Shown here in pieces: positions 42,741 to 51,504 of a stretch of 64,000 bases of DNA. Below the pieces are notes generated by a model. It was not told the DNA's origin. It worked only from the letters and a program-made list of their open reading frames with translations, and ran no database searches. Source of the stretch: CAYRYU01 sp964428355 (lineage in GTDB: Bacteria; Muiribacteriota; Ozemobacteria; Ozemobacterales; Ozemobacteraceae); NCBI GenBank assembly GCA_964428355.1, contig CAYRYU010000031.1, positions 1 to 64,000 of the forward strand, read 5' to 3'. Each line of letters opens with the position of its first letter. Position 1 is the first letter of the stretch. Position numbers and translations under genes: made by a program.

Positions 42741-44156
42741 TTGAATACCAAGGGAAAACCGAGGACCCGGGAGTCGGGAGATGATTCACTGATTTTTTCG
42801 AACAACGAGACCATCCTTGAAAGCATCTCGGATGGGGTTTTCATCGTCGACCGGGAATGGCGGATACGGTATTTCAACCGGGCCGCCGAGGAGATTACAG
42901 GATCTTCCAGGGCGGATGCCGTTGGGAGGAAATGTTACGAAGTCTTCAAGGCCGATATCTGTGAAAACGACTGCTCCCTCAAGAGAACCCTTGAAACCGG
43001 GAAGCCGATAATGAACCAATCCGTCTCCATCCAGAATTCCGTTGGGGGGAGAGTTCCGATCAGCATATCCACTGCGGTCTTTCGGTCAGAAGAAGGTGAG
43101 ATTCTCGGGGGTGCCGAAACCTTCCGCGATCTCACCCCGATTTTCGAGATGCGCAAGGAACTCGAAGGGCGTTTCGCGCTCGGGGATATCGTCAGCCGGA
43201 CCCCCAAAGTGAAGCGGATTTTGAACATCGTCCCCGCGGTTGCGGCTTCCGAAAGCACCGTGCTCATCCAAGGTGAAACGGGAACGGGGAAGGAGGTGCT
43301 CGCCCGTACGATCCATTCGTTGAGTTCCAGGAAGGACGGGCCATTCATTGCGGTGAATTGTGGAGCGTTGCCGGATACCCTCCTCGAATCTGAATTGTTC
43401 GGGTACAAAGCTGGGGCATTCACGGGGGCCACACGGGACAAGGCGGGTCGATTCGCCTTAGCCGCCGGAGGCACGATCTTTCTCGACGAAATCACTGATA
43501 TCAGCCCGGCCATGCAGGTGAAACTCCTTCGCGTAATACAGGAAAGGACCTATGAGCCCCTGGGTGCCATCAGATCCTCCAAGGCGGATTGCCGCATCAT
43601 CACCGCCTCCAACAAGGATCTCTCCCTCCAGCTCAAGGAAGGGAAATTCCGTCGGGATCTGTTTTACCGACTCAACATCGTCAAGATCGAACTCCCCCCC
43701 CTCCGGGAACGCAGGGAGGACATCCCCTTTCTGGCCGATCACTTCCTGGCCAATTTCAACCGCCTTCGAAACAGGAAGATCATGAGGATAGCCCCTGATG
43801 TGATGGCGATTTTCCATGGCTATCCCTGGCCGGGGAACATCCGGGAGCTGGAAAACGCCATCGAGTATGCGTTCATTCTGTGCTCCGGAGCGACAATCCG
43901 GGCAGACCACCTTCCGGACGAGTTCCAGACCCGGAAAGGGTTCGATGCTGCCGGGGGGGCTCTCCATCAGGTCCGGGAGGCGGTCGAAGCCCAGGCTATC
44001 CGGGAGGCTCTCCGCCACCACCGGAACAACCGCCTTGCGGCGGCCCGGGATCTCGGAATCCACAAGAGCACCCTTTTCAGGAAGGCCAGGGCTCTGGGGA
44101 TCCAACTCCCCCAACAGGACGGCCGAAATTCGAGGAAGTCGCCCGCGGGGAGATGA
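42741..44156 (+). CDS. Sigma54-dependent activator (PAS-AAA+-Fis)
   Basis: A 471-aa enhancer-binding protein: an N-terminal PAS domain (about 20-130) with a cysteine-rich loop (CYEVFKADICENDC), a sigma54-interaction AAA+ domain (145-375) with Walker A GETGTGKE, the sigma54-contacting GAFTGAT, Walker B GGTIFLDEI and the R-finger region FRRDLFYRLN, and a C-terminal Fis-type helix-turn-helix (AIREALRHHRNNRLAAARDLGI). The TTG start follows AAGGAGGGGG; no ATG is in frame nearby. The PAS cysteines could sense redox or bind a cofactor. The dyad site at 44191-44234 and a -24/-12 promoter lie directly downstream. Confidence 0.95.
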   Translation: MNTKGKPRTRESGDDSLIFSNNETILESISDGVFIVDREWRIRYFNRAAEEITGSSRADAVGRKCYEVFKADICENDCSLKRTLETGKPIMNQSVSIQNSVGGRVPISISTAVFRSEEGEILGGAETFRDLTPIFEMRKELEGRFALGDIVSRTPKVKRILNIVPAVAASESTVLIQGETGTGKEVLARTIHSLSSRKDGPFIAVNCGALPDTLLESELFGYKAGAFTGATRDKAGRFALAAGGTIFLDEITDISPAMQVKLLRVIQERTYEPLGAIRSSKADCRIITASNKDLSLQLKEGKFRRDLFYRLNIVKIELPPLRERREDIPFLADHFLANFNRLRNRKIMRIAPDVMAIFHGYPWPGNIRELENAIEYAFILCSGATIRADHLPDEFQTRKGFDAAGGALHQVREAVEAQAIREALRHHRNNRLAAARDLGIHKSTLFRKARALGIQLPQQDGRNSRKSPAGR

Positions 44157-44190
44157 TTCCAGGGTCGTGATCGGGATCCACCGATAAAGA

Positions 44191-44234
44191 CGCATAAATG
44201 CAACCCTTCCGGATTGTGGAGTTGCATTAATGCG
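44191..44234. promoter_or_regulatory. Paired dyad sites, likely activator-binding UAS
   Basis: CGCATAAATGCAAC (44191-44204) and GTTGCATTAATGCG (44221-44234) are inverted repeats with one mismatch and a 16-bp spacer. Each half is itself a GCATWAATGC palindrome, giving two dimer sites about 30 bp apart. The pair lies 35 bp past the activator stop and about 100 bp upstream of a sigma54 promoter, the standard enhancer position. Confidence 0.75.
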
Positions 44235-44324
44235 ACTGTTATTCGATTTCCGGTTCGGGTTGGTCCGGGGAGCCAGGCCTGAAGTCATCAGGTGTTTTCA
44301 TGTGGTTTCATTGATTTTCCGGCG

Positions 44325-44340
44325 TGGTACAGGAAATGCG
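44325..44340 (+). promoter_or_regulatory. Sigma54 (-24/-12) promoter
   Basis: TGGTACAGGAAATGCG has the invariant GG (44326-44327) and GC (44338-44339) exactly 10 bp apart, as in TGGCAC-N5-TTGC. Transcription would start near 44351. Confidence 0.7.
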
Positions 44341-44352
44341 TAGGCCAAGCCC

Positions 44353-45525
44353 ATGGGGTTGGAGAAGTCTGGGTCGGGGATCATTCCTACCAGGGGTCCT
44401 CGATTGCGGTCTTTTCTCATACCCCTTCGAGCCAAATCCTCTATTTTCTCGACTCGGGGAGGTGGAATCCTCCCCCCCTCGGCGGAGAAGGAATGGTTTT
44501 CCTTCTCCGCCGTCCTTTTTTTCGTCCTGCTGCTTGGCCTTTTTCCCGCCAGCATCCTGGGAAGTGAAAGGAGCCCGCCGAAGATCGCGGTTTCCCGCGT
44601 AAGACTTCCAAAATATGGGGAGGTCATCCGGCAGATGATCTTCCTCCCCGATGGGACAATGTTCGTTGGAACGTTCGGTCGCGGAGCCTGGCGGGTGGGA
44701 AACGGGTGTGCCCAGCAACTCGTGGGGCCCGGTGGCACGATCCCCAGCCATCGTATCAGCAGGATCCTTCGGGACGGCAGCAGTCTCGTATTTGCAACTG
44801 CAGGGGAAGGCCTTCTTCTCTTTGATCTCGGGTCCTCTGAATGGAGGAGGTTCGACCCATCTCCCGATGCGCGGATGCAATACCTTCACGCCCTCATGCG
44901 AACAGAGGCTGGGGAGCTGGTAGTCGGGTCCGTCGGTTCGGGGGTGGCTCTCCTCCGGAACGGAAGCTGGACATACATAGACTCCGGGGCTGGCCTCACC
45001 GAAAACTGGATCAACGAAGCGGCAGAAACCCCCCAGGGAATCCTTATCGCCACGGCCCGCGGCGTGTTCCAGATCATCGGGAACCGTGCAAAACTCAGAT
45101 TTTTCCCCACCGGAAACTGGGAAGACCCTGAGATCAACACCCTTTTGGAGGCGTCCGGATCCCTCTTCCTCGGAACCGTAGGAGATGGCGTGGTAGTCGT
45201 TCCCGGATCGGGGAAACCCGGGAAGGTTGACGGATGCCGCGGAGCCATCCACATGATCGTTCCCTGGAAAAGCGGAATCTGGGCTGCGGGAGATGCCGGG
45301 CTCTGGACGCTGAGGGCGGACGAATCGTCATGGACTGCCTCATTGGCGAGCGGCCCCTGGGGAACGGATGCCCGTTTCAAATCCCTCGCAGTTTCCCCGG
45401 AAGGGCGGCTTTTCGGCGGAACGATGGACGGCAGGATCTTCCGTTCCAATCCGGACGGAGGTTTCGATCTCTTCGGGGCTTTCGACGGGATCAAATTCAA
45501 GGTGGAAAGGGAGGAAGGAAAATGA
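44353..45525 (+). CDS. Membrane-anchored or secreted propeller protein, sigma54 operon gene 1
   Basis: Up to 390 aa. A hydrophobic export segment at about 48-66 (WFSFSAVLFFVLLLGLFPAS) precedes a series of propeller-like blades (MIFLPDGTMFVGTFGRGAWRV, VIVATARGVF-type repeats, GRLFGGTMDGRIF). The true start is uncertain: the ATG at 44353 sits almost on the predicted transcription start, and a TTG at 44404 behind AGGGG would give a more usual signal peptide. First gene after the -24/-12 promoter; its stop overlaps the next ATG. Blade repeats resemble two-component regulator propellers. Ligand unknown. Confidence 0.75.
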   Translation: MGLEKSGSGIIPTRGPRLRSFLIPLRAKSSIFSTRGGGILPPSAEKEWFSFSAVLFFVLLLGLFPASILGSERSPPKIAVSRVRLPKYGEVIRQMIFLPDGTMFVGTFGRGAWRVGNGCAQQLVGPGGTIPSHRISRILRDGSSLVFATAGEGLLLFDLGSSEWRRFDPSPDARMQYLHALMRTEAGELVVGSVGSGVALLRNGSWTYIDSGAGLTENWINEAAETPQGILIATARGVFQIIGNRAKLRFFPTGNWEDPEINTLLEASGSLFLGTVGDGVVVVPGSGKPGKVDGCRGAIHMIVPWKSGIWAAGDAGLWTLRADESSWTASLASGPWGTDARFKSLAVSPEGRLFGGTMDGRIFRSNPDGGFDLFGAFDGIKFKVEREEGK

Positions 45526-46775
45526 CCGTGTCCGAGGTTTTCGGGGGAAGAGGGTTCCCCCGCTCCTGGCTGATTATTGTGTCCGGGTTCGCTCTTTTCT
45601 CGGTTTTGCCCCCCTTCGCTTTCGCGGGGGTGGAAACCGCCTCAGCGGCTGCTCCCGTCAGGGAGGAAAGTCGATACGAGCTTCCCGGACTCACCCATCC
45701 TACGTCCCAGGTATTTTTCCGTCAGGCGATCGGTCACCTCGACGATGGAAAAAAGCTCCTGGCCTTCCAGAGCATGCAGAAGGCAGTACAGATGCAACCC
45801 GATCACCCCGAGCTCCTTTCCCGAGCCGCCCTCCTTGGAATGGAGCTGGGCGACTCCTGCCTGGGGGATATCCGTCCCTTCCTCGATTCGCTGTCCCGTC
45901 TTCGGGGCGATTCCATGAGGGAGGACGAGCAGATCGCCTTCGCTCGGGTTCTTTTCCTGGTCGAGCCTTTCGATTTCGGGAAAGCTTCCGCCGTGATCGA
46001 CCAGGTGCTGAAGAAGAACCCCCGCTCCCTCCCCGGAATCGTGACGGCCGGTGATCTCGAACTTGCACGCGGGAAATTCCGTGAAGCCCTCGAGATGTTC
46101 CAGAGGGGAAAGGCCCTCGATGCACGCTGTCCCGGGTCCCTCTGGGGAATCGGCTACGCACTGAAAGGCATGGGTCAGTCCGAACCCGCGGTCCGTGCCT
46201 TTCTTGACGCCTACTCGACTTCCCCCGATCTCGCGGTTTCCAACGAGAAGATGGGGCGGGCAATGGTCGACCTGGGGCGGCCGATGACGGCTTCGAAATA
46301 CTTCCAGCAGGCTCTTGATATCGACAAGGATTGCCTGGGTGCCCATGTCGGCCTGCTGGGGATCCTTCTCTCCCGCAACCAGGACATGAGCGCAAGGAAG
46401 CATCTCAAAGCGGCCCTGGTTCTCGATCCCCGGAACCCCCGGCTGCATCTCTACCAGGGTATTTTCAACGAGATGCGCGGCAACCTCGAGGGGGCGATCC
46501 GGTCTTATGAGATTTCCGCGGCCGCAGGGCCAAACGTCATCGATGCACGGCTCCGGCTCGCCCGGATCTTCTCCGGAGTAGGCCACTCGTTCCCAGGCAA
46601 CACCTTTTCCAACACCCACCCAGGGGACCTCTGGAGATACAAGGAATGCTTCAACCCCAGGAAGGCAATCAGCCTGTTCAAGGAGGTTCTTGCTCTCGAC
46701 CCCGACCATTCGGAATCGGCTTCCATCACATTCGCGATCGATCAGCTCGAAGAGGGGCTGGGTTCCAACCAGTGA
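45522..46775 (+). CDS. Secreted TPR protein, sigma54 operon gene 2
   Basis: A 417-aa protein with a signal peptide (residues 1-36, ending PPFAFAGVE) and at least eight TPR-type repeats between about 60 and 410 (GKLLAFQSMQKAVQMQPDHP-like, LARGKFREALEMFQRGKALD, RPMTASKYFQQALDIDKD, EGAIRSYEISAAAGPN). TPRs are protein-docking scaffolds, so it may organise the other exported proteins of this operon. Coupled to the first gene by ATGA and preceded by a rich GGAGGAAGGAAA ribosome site. Confidence 0.85.
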   Translation: MTVSEVFGGRGFPRSWLIIVSGFALFSVLPPFAFAGVETASAAAPVREESRYELPGLTHPTSQVFFRQAIGHLDDGKKLLAFQSMQKAVQMQPDHPELLSRAALLGMELGDSCLGDIRPFLDSLSRLRGDSMREDEQIAFARVLFLVEPFDFGKASAVIDQVLKKNPRSLPGIVTAGDLELARGKFREALEMFQRGKALDARCPGSLWGIGYALKGMGQSEPAVRAFLDAYSTSPDLAVSNEKMGRAMVDLGRPMTASKYFQQALDIDKDCLGAHVGLLGILLSRNQDMSARKHLKAALVLDPRNPRLHLYQGIFNEMRGNLEGAIRSYEISAAAGPNVIDARLRLARIFSGVGHSFPGNTFSNTHPGDLWRYKECFNPRKAISLFKEVLALDPDHSESASITFAIDQLEEGLGSNQ

Positions 46776-46802
46776 AATCAGGAAAATAATGGAGGAGAAG
46801 GC

Positions 46803-49388
46803 ATGAAGAAGTCATCATCGTTTCGAGCGTTTCTGGGCTCTTTTCTCTTGACGGTTCTTTGTTGTCAAATAGGCTTCGCTGCCGATGTTTCGGCTGTTCC
46901 AGACGATCAGAAGTTCCTTCCGTCCGCGATAACGGCCATCTCGAGCGGGATCCAGCGCTCCCACGAGATCCGCCGGCCGGCCGAGCTGGAGAAGAACGAG
47001 AAGGCCTCGATCGCGATCTGGTGCCCGTGGATGGAGCCGCCTCCCATTCAACGCACGATCGGGAACCAGATCGGTGAGGAAGGGAAGATCTTCAGGAACA
47101 CCGGGTCCACGAAAGGGACTTTCCCCTACGTCGTCCAGGAAAAATCCTCCGGGAAATTCTTCGTCTTCCGGAAGGTCAGATACCAGTGGAAGTTCGAGAA
47201 GGCCAAGGAAGGAACCGACCCACATGGGGGGAACGTTGACGGGGAGTCCGGTGTCGACCCATGGACCCCCTTCTTCTCCGAAATGAAGCTCGAGGAGACC
47301 GCTCCCGGTTTCATTCTCGATTGGGCACAGGAAAAGACCGCGGCTACCGATCTTCCCGAGAAGAAAGTGTTCGCGAACCGGCACACAACGGTATACGATT
47401 CCGGCGTTCAGGATGACGAAACCGTCGCGAACTCCTCCTTTTTGCAGCAAGTCGGGATGACTCTCACTTACCAGCGGGCCGAGGTCGAGGCCACCGCGAA
47501 CGGTCCAGGATACCCGGAAACGGGATTCGGGACCGCTGACCTCCCGACCCAGGACATCATCGAGGCATCGATCAAGGGAACGGTGGCCCTCAACACCGCT
47601 CCCCCCGATTCGGCATTCGTCGACGGGAAGGTCATCAACGCCATTCCAGAGCCATACAAACCCTTCTGGACGCTGGGTGAATGTTCCGCGTATGCTCTCG
47701 TCTACGTGGAGGACCACCAGGCTCCGGATGCGAAACCGGCCGAATCCTCCGGGAAGGAATACTCGGGAATCGTTGGAAAGTGGCTCCAGGGTGGGGTCAA
47801 GATCGAATACGTCGATGACAATCCGAACGCAAACCAGGACTCCGACCAGATGAAAGCGGATTTCAAGTATTATGCCGGTAACAACGATATCTACAAGGTC
47901 GAAAACCCCTTCTACAACCCGCCTGAGGTCAGGGAACCCTACATCTATGTGTTCATCCTGAGGGCCAACAACGAGTTCGGGCCATATATTGGTCCCGCCA
48001 AGAAGGAGCGGGAAAGGTCATGGTATATCAACCGGCACCCCTATTGGTCGAAGCAGCCGGTCGAGATGACCAAGGCCTACCTGGACAACCGGTACTCGAA
48101 CGCCTGGGACGCCAACAGCATCCCCGCCTGGGAACTCGGAGCGGCCTACTACGTCATGAACACCGATGAAGGCGACTCCGGGAAGTTTCATGTGGAAGAG
48201 TTGAATGAGGCATGGACTGCGGGAAAGATCACGGATCAGAACTGCCCCAGCTTCGCAGCCTTGCGGGACTCACTTGCCGACCGGGATCTTCCCGCTGCGA
48301 AGAAAGCCGTGGCAGCACTGGATGCGCTCGCGGATGCGATACAGAACCCCGCCAACTTCGGAATTCGCGGGGACAGGACGTTTTCCCGGTTCGCTTCCGC
48401 CGGGTTCAGCGACGAGAAAGGCTCCTACGTCATCGGGAAGGCCAAACTCGAGAAGAACAATCCCGCCGTTCACCGCGAATGGAATGAGGTAATCGAAGGG
48501 GTCCAGGTGAAGAAGGGCGAATGGACGGTGGCAGAGAAGCGGATCATCCTGCCGTTCCACTATTGCACCGCGGCGGTTGACCAATGCGATGTCGCTTGCT
48601 TCAGCAGCAAGGATGTCGTCAGCGTTTCATCCTCCGATTGCTGTGGAAACTCCGCGTCCGTCGAGTCCATTCCAACCAGTGACGGGGTGACCATCAAGGA
48701 CGAAGCGCTCGGTTCCAAACCGACCCCCGAACTCCTCATCAAATGCGGTGGGACGAGTGAGGAAGTTTCAGTCCAGATTCCGGCCAACGACTCCCTCGGC
48801 GCAGCGGAGAAACTCGTGGTCAAGAACAAGACCACGGGCGATGTCCAGGAGTTCGCCGCGAACCAGTACGACGGGGATTTCGATCTTTCCAAGAACGATT
48901 TCTTTGTCAAGAGGTCTGGACAACAGCTCGACCCAGTGGGCGTGATTCCCGATGACCCCAACGGCGCCCTGAAGGATCGGGTCATTTTCGAGGATACCCG
49001 GCTCCAGTTCACCCTTGGAGGATATGACAACATCGATGGTATGACGCCGTTCCGGGGAGTGGGAAAGCTCAAGTTCGCCATCTACGCACTTGATTCGAAC
49101 AAGCAGCGGGCTGCCCCCGAGACCCTCGAATATACGGATGAGAAGGGTGCGATCCACCGTGGGGATTCCGTGGAACGGGATAATTCCGGCGATCCCTACA
49201 CCTTCGATCCCGTTTTCCGCCTTTTCCACATCTTTCGGGTCCCTGGTTGGTATCAGGCCGAGTATCAAGTCTGGGAAAAGAGTTCCACCGCCCCTGAAAA
49301 GAAATCCCGGACCTTGACCGTCAACATCCACGTCCTGGATGCAAAATCCCAGGTAAGGACGATCGAAAGCGAAGACCAGAAAAAGTGA
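46803..49388 (+). CDS. Large secreted protein of unknown family, sigma54 operon gene 3
   Basis: An 861-aa exported protein: a signal peptide (1-27) then a long mature part with no family I can name. The middle (about 290-480) has many aromatic and Asn/Tyr-rich segments (EPYIYVFILRANNEFGPYIG, RSWYINRHPYWSKQPVEM). A cysteine cluster lies at about 585-625 (CTAAVDQCDVACFSSK, SSDCCGNS). The C-terminal 150 residues look like Ig/cadherin-like strands (LTVNIHVLDAKS). Its strong GGAGGAG ribosome site, 27 nt after gene 2, suggests it is a main product of the operon, possibly a surface or appendage protein. Confidence 0.85.
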   Translation: MKKSSSFRAFLGSFLLTVLCCQIGFAADVSAVPDDQKFLPSAITAISSGIQRSHEIRRPAELEKNEKASIAIWCPWMEPPPIQRTIGNQIGEEGKIFRNTGSTKGTFPYVVQEKSSGKFFVFRKVRYQWKFEKAKEGTDPHGGNVDGESGVDPWTPFFSEMKLEETAPGFILDWAQEKTAATDLPEKKVFANRHTTVYDSGVQDDETVANSSFLQQVGMTLTYQRAEVEATANGPGYPETGFGTADLPTQDIIEASIKGTVALNTAPPDSAFVDGKVINAIPEPYKPFWTLGECSAYALVYVEDHQAPDAKPAESSGKEYSGIVGKWLQGGVKIEYVDDNPNANQDSDQMKADFKYYAGNNDIYKVENPFYNPPEVREPYIYVFILRANNEFGPYIGPAKKERERSWYINRHPYWSKQPVEMTKAYLDNRYSNAWDANSIPAWELGAAYYVMNTDEGDSGKFHVEELNEAWTAGKITDQNCPSFAALRDSLADRDLPAAKKAVAALDALADAIQNPANFGIRGDRTFSRFASAGFSDEKGSYVIGKAKLEKNNPAVHREWNEVIEGVQVKKGEWTVAEKRIILPFHYCTAAVDQCDVACFSSKDVVSVSSSDCCGNSASVESIPTSDGVTIKDEALGSKPTPELLIKCGGTSEEVSVQIPANDSLGAAEKLVVKNKTTGDVQEFAANQYDGDFDLSKNDFFVKRSGQQLDPVGVIPDDPNGALKDRVIFEDTRLQFTLGGYDNIDGMTPFRGVGKLKFAIYALDSNKQRAAPETLEYTDEKGAIHRGDSVERDNSGDPYTFDPVFRLFHIFRVPGWYQAEYQVWEKSSTAPEKKSRTLTVNIHVLDAKSQVRTIESEDQKK

Positions 49389-49412
49389 ATCCATCCCGTG
49401 AGCTCCTTTCGC

Positions 49413-49527
49413 AATCGCAGGCTCGAGGCTGCCCGGGTTGAAACCCCGGCCGCGAGCGTAGATGCGAAAAGATCGAACGGAATTGACTGCAGGTCGCAAA
49501 CCCGGGCGGGAGGGTTCTCCCGCCCGG
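49413..49527 (+). other. Two GC-rich hairpins between operon genes 3 and 4
   Basis: The first pairs GCTCG with CGAGC around an inner CCCGGGTT-GAAA-CCCCGG element (about 49420-49458). The second is a perfect 11-bp stem, CCGGGCGGGAG/CTCCCGCCCGG (49502-49527), loop GGTT. No T-runs follow, so they may stabilise upstream mRNA or attenuate rather than terminate. Confidence 0.55.
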
Positions 49528-49548
49528 CTGTTCAGACCAGGAGGCCGA

Positions 49549-50610
49549 ATGAACCGTTTCGTCCCGATCCTTCCTTTCCCCTTCCTCATCGTGGCAGTTT
49601 TGACCTTGACGATTCCCTCCCTCGCTTTTTGCGGTCACCCATCGAGTTTTTCCGTGGCGATTCCCACCGATCCCGTCCTGGCGCAAGCGAGGATCGACTC
49701 GGTCGCCCTCGGATCCGACCCGGTGGTTTTCGGAACCGGCTCGGTGGCCTGGGGAACCGAGGAAGGCCTTCTCGTTGAAGCCCACTCCGGAAAAGCGGTC
49801 TGGTGGAACAAAACGAACTCCCCGTTCAAATCGGGCGAGATAACGTCCATCGCATTCCTCGACGGGGAAATCTGGGCGGGAAACCGCAATCAGTTCGCGG
49901 GTTCCGGGCTCGCGCGACTCGAGGGACCGACCTGGAAGACCTATCACCCCAAGCGCAACGAGATGCTTTCCGAGCTGGTGAACCGTTTATTCGTCGATTC
50001 GAAGAACCGGCTTTGGATCGGATATGAGGAGAGGGGAATCGATTGTTTCATCGGGAAGGAATATGGCCGGAAAACCCTGCGGCTATTCAAGAGCATCAAG
50101 GTCAAGCATGGTTTGATCAAGGGGGCCGTACTCGCTCTCACCGGGACCGGCGACCACCTTTGGGTAGGAACGAACCAGGGGTTGTGCCGGTTGAACCCCT
50201 CTGAGCCCGATCAGGAAAAGTTCTCCTACTGGACATACAAACGGAACTTTCCCGCCCGGATCGTATACTCCCTGACTTCGACGGTTGGAGGAGAAATCGC
50301 GGCCGGAACAGATCTCGGCCTCGCAATGTGGAATTCCAAAGGTGACTCATGGAGTTTCTTCGCCAAGGATGCCGGGTTGATCGGGCTTCCGATCAAGGCT
50401 CTTGGTTGGGACGGGAAGCGTCTCTGGGTTGGGACTTATCGGGGGTTGCAGACCTTTTCCGAAGGAAAGTTCGCCCCGCCGCTCAACCTCGACTCCGGCC
50501 TTCCCTCAGATCACATCCGGTGTCTAGCTGTTCGAAGGGTGAATCCGCAAACGGTCGAAGTCTTCGTTGGGACCGACAAGGGGGCCAGGGTCATAACCGC
50601 GAGGGACTGA
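49549..50610 (+). CDS. Secreted propeller protein, sigma54 operon gene 4
   Basis: A 353-aa protein with a signal peptide (residues 1-27, ending PSLAFCG) and a beta-propeller of the two-component-regulator type. Blade motifs include RLFVDSKNRLWIGYEERGID, LTGTGDHLWVGTNQGLCRL, GEIAAGTDLGLAMW and LGWDGKRLWVGTYRGLQTF. It is the stand-alone secreted counterpart of sensor propellers in hybrid kinases. Related in repeat style to the gene at 44353. AGGAGG precedes the ATG at 49549. Separated from gene 3 by 160 bp containing two hairpins, so its expression may be set separately. Confidence 0.85.
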   Translation: MNRFVPILPFPFLIVAVLTLTIPSLAFCGHPSSFSVAIPTDPVLAQARIDSVALGSDPVVFGTGSVAWGTEEGLLVEAHSGKAVWWNKTNSPFKSGEITSIAFLDGEIWAGNRNQFAGSGLARLEGPTWKTYHPKRNEMLSELVNRLFVDSKNRLWIGYEERGIDCFIGKEYGRKTLRLFKSIKVKHGLIKGAVLALTGTGDHLWVGTNQGLCRLNPSEPDQEKFSYWTYKRNFPARIVYSLTSTVGGEIAAGTDLGLAMWNSKGDSWSFFAKDAGLIGLPIKALGWDGKRLWVGTYRGLQTFSEGKFAPPLNLDSGLPSDHIRCLAVRRVNPQTVEVFVGTDKGARVITARD

Positions 50611-50611
50611 C

Positions 50612-50640
50612 CACGCTCCACGGTGGGGGAGGGGAGCGTG
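50612..50640. terminator. Hairpin between convergent operons
   Basis: CACGCTCC (50612-50619) pairs with GGAGCGTG (50633-50640), exactly filling the gap between the stops of the sigma54 operon and the minus-strand metal operon. No T-run; possibly a bidirectional 3'-end structure. Confidence 0.45.
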
Positions 50641-51480
50641 TCAGGAAAACTTGAACATCATCGTGGTCCCCGCCCCGCACCCGTGGCATCGCCCCGGGAA
50701 AGCCGCGTTCAGCGCGGAGACCGCGCGATCTCCCGTGCAGTGCGCCGGGCGGAGTTCCCCGATGTCGAATCTTCGCAACTCCGAGATCGTCCAAGCGATG
50801 CGTCCGTCCGAGGCTGACCGCAGGTGCATCCCGCCCATCACCGCGAGAAACTTGCGGCTCGAGGTTAGAGCGCTTATGCGGTCGAGCGTGTTTATCAGTC
50901 CGGCGTGGGCGCATCCCAGGAGAACGACTGTTCCCTCCTGCGTTCTCACGAACAGGGCCTGATCATCCAGGAGCGGGTCAAAGCGCTTTCCGTCGGAATC
51001 CAAGCGGAACCCTTCATCCGTAGCCTCTTCGGGATGTGTGCGCGGGATCTCCCCCGAAAAGATGACGTTCGGAAAGACCTCGACCGGGGTGCTGCCGACG
51101 GCTATGTCGACATCGGGCCCGCGAAGGGCCTCGAGGCATGGCCGGGGAATGCCTATATTCCTCGATCCTGATTCCCCCCAGTGGAATTTTGGGTTGAGTG
51201 CTTCGGGATGGAGGAATATGCGAGGTTTTCTTCCCGCGTTCATCAGGATCGCAGAGAGGCCGCCCCCGTGGTCGTAATGGCCATGGCTGAGGAGAATCAC
51301 GTCGGCCGCCCTGGGATCGATTCCCAGCCTCCGGCCATTTTCGACGACAAGTCCGGTCTGCCCCGTGTCGAAAAGGAGTCTCCGGTCGCCCAGGTCCACC
51401 CAGAAAGCGAGGCCGTGCTCTCCTGATAGAAAAGGGTTCTCGGGAAGGTTCTCGACAAGGACCGTTATCGAAAGAGCCAT
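50641..51480 (-). CDS. Metallo-beta-lactamase fold hydrolase (class II)
   Basis: A 279-aa cytoplasmic metallo-hydrolase of the group annotated as dihydropterin/ribofuranosyl-aminobenzene phosphate synthase-like. Metal motifs: LLFDTGQTGLVVEN, ILLSHGHYDHGGGL, GCAHAGLINTLDRI and GGMHLRSASDGR. Relatives occur in anaerobe gene clusters with Mrp and NifX-type genes. It is the last visible gene of the large minus-strand operon, 24 nt after the DUF364 gene. The substrate is unknown. GAGGTGG precedes the ATG. Confidence 0.9.
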   Translation of the reverse strand: MALSITVLVENLPENPFLSGEHGLAFWVDLGDRRLLFDTGQTGLVVENGRRLGIDPRAADVILLSHGHYDHGGGLSAILMNAGRKPRIFLHPEALNPKFHWGESGSRNIGIPRPCLEALRGPDVDIAVGSTPVEVFPNVIFSGEIPRTHPEEATDEGFRLDSDGKRFDPLLDDQALFVRTQEGTVVLLGCAHAGLINTLDRISALTSSRKFLAVMGGMHLRSASDGRIAWTISELRRFDIGELRPAHCTGDRAVSALNAAFPGRCHGCGAGTTMMFKFS

Positions 51481-51504
51481 GGCACCACCTCACTTCATTC
51501 AGGA

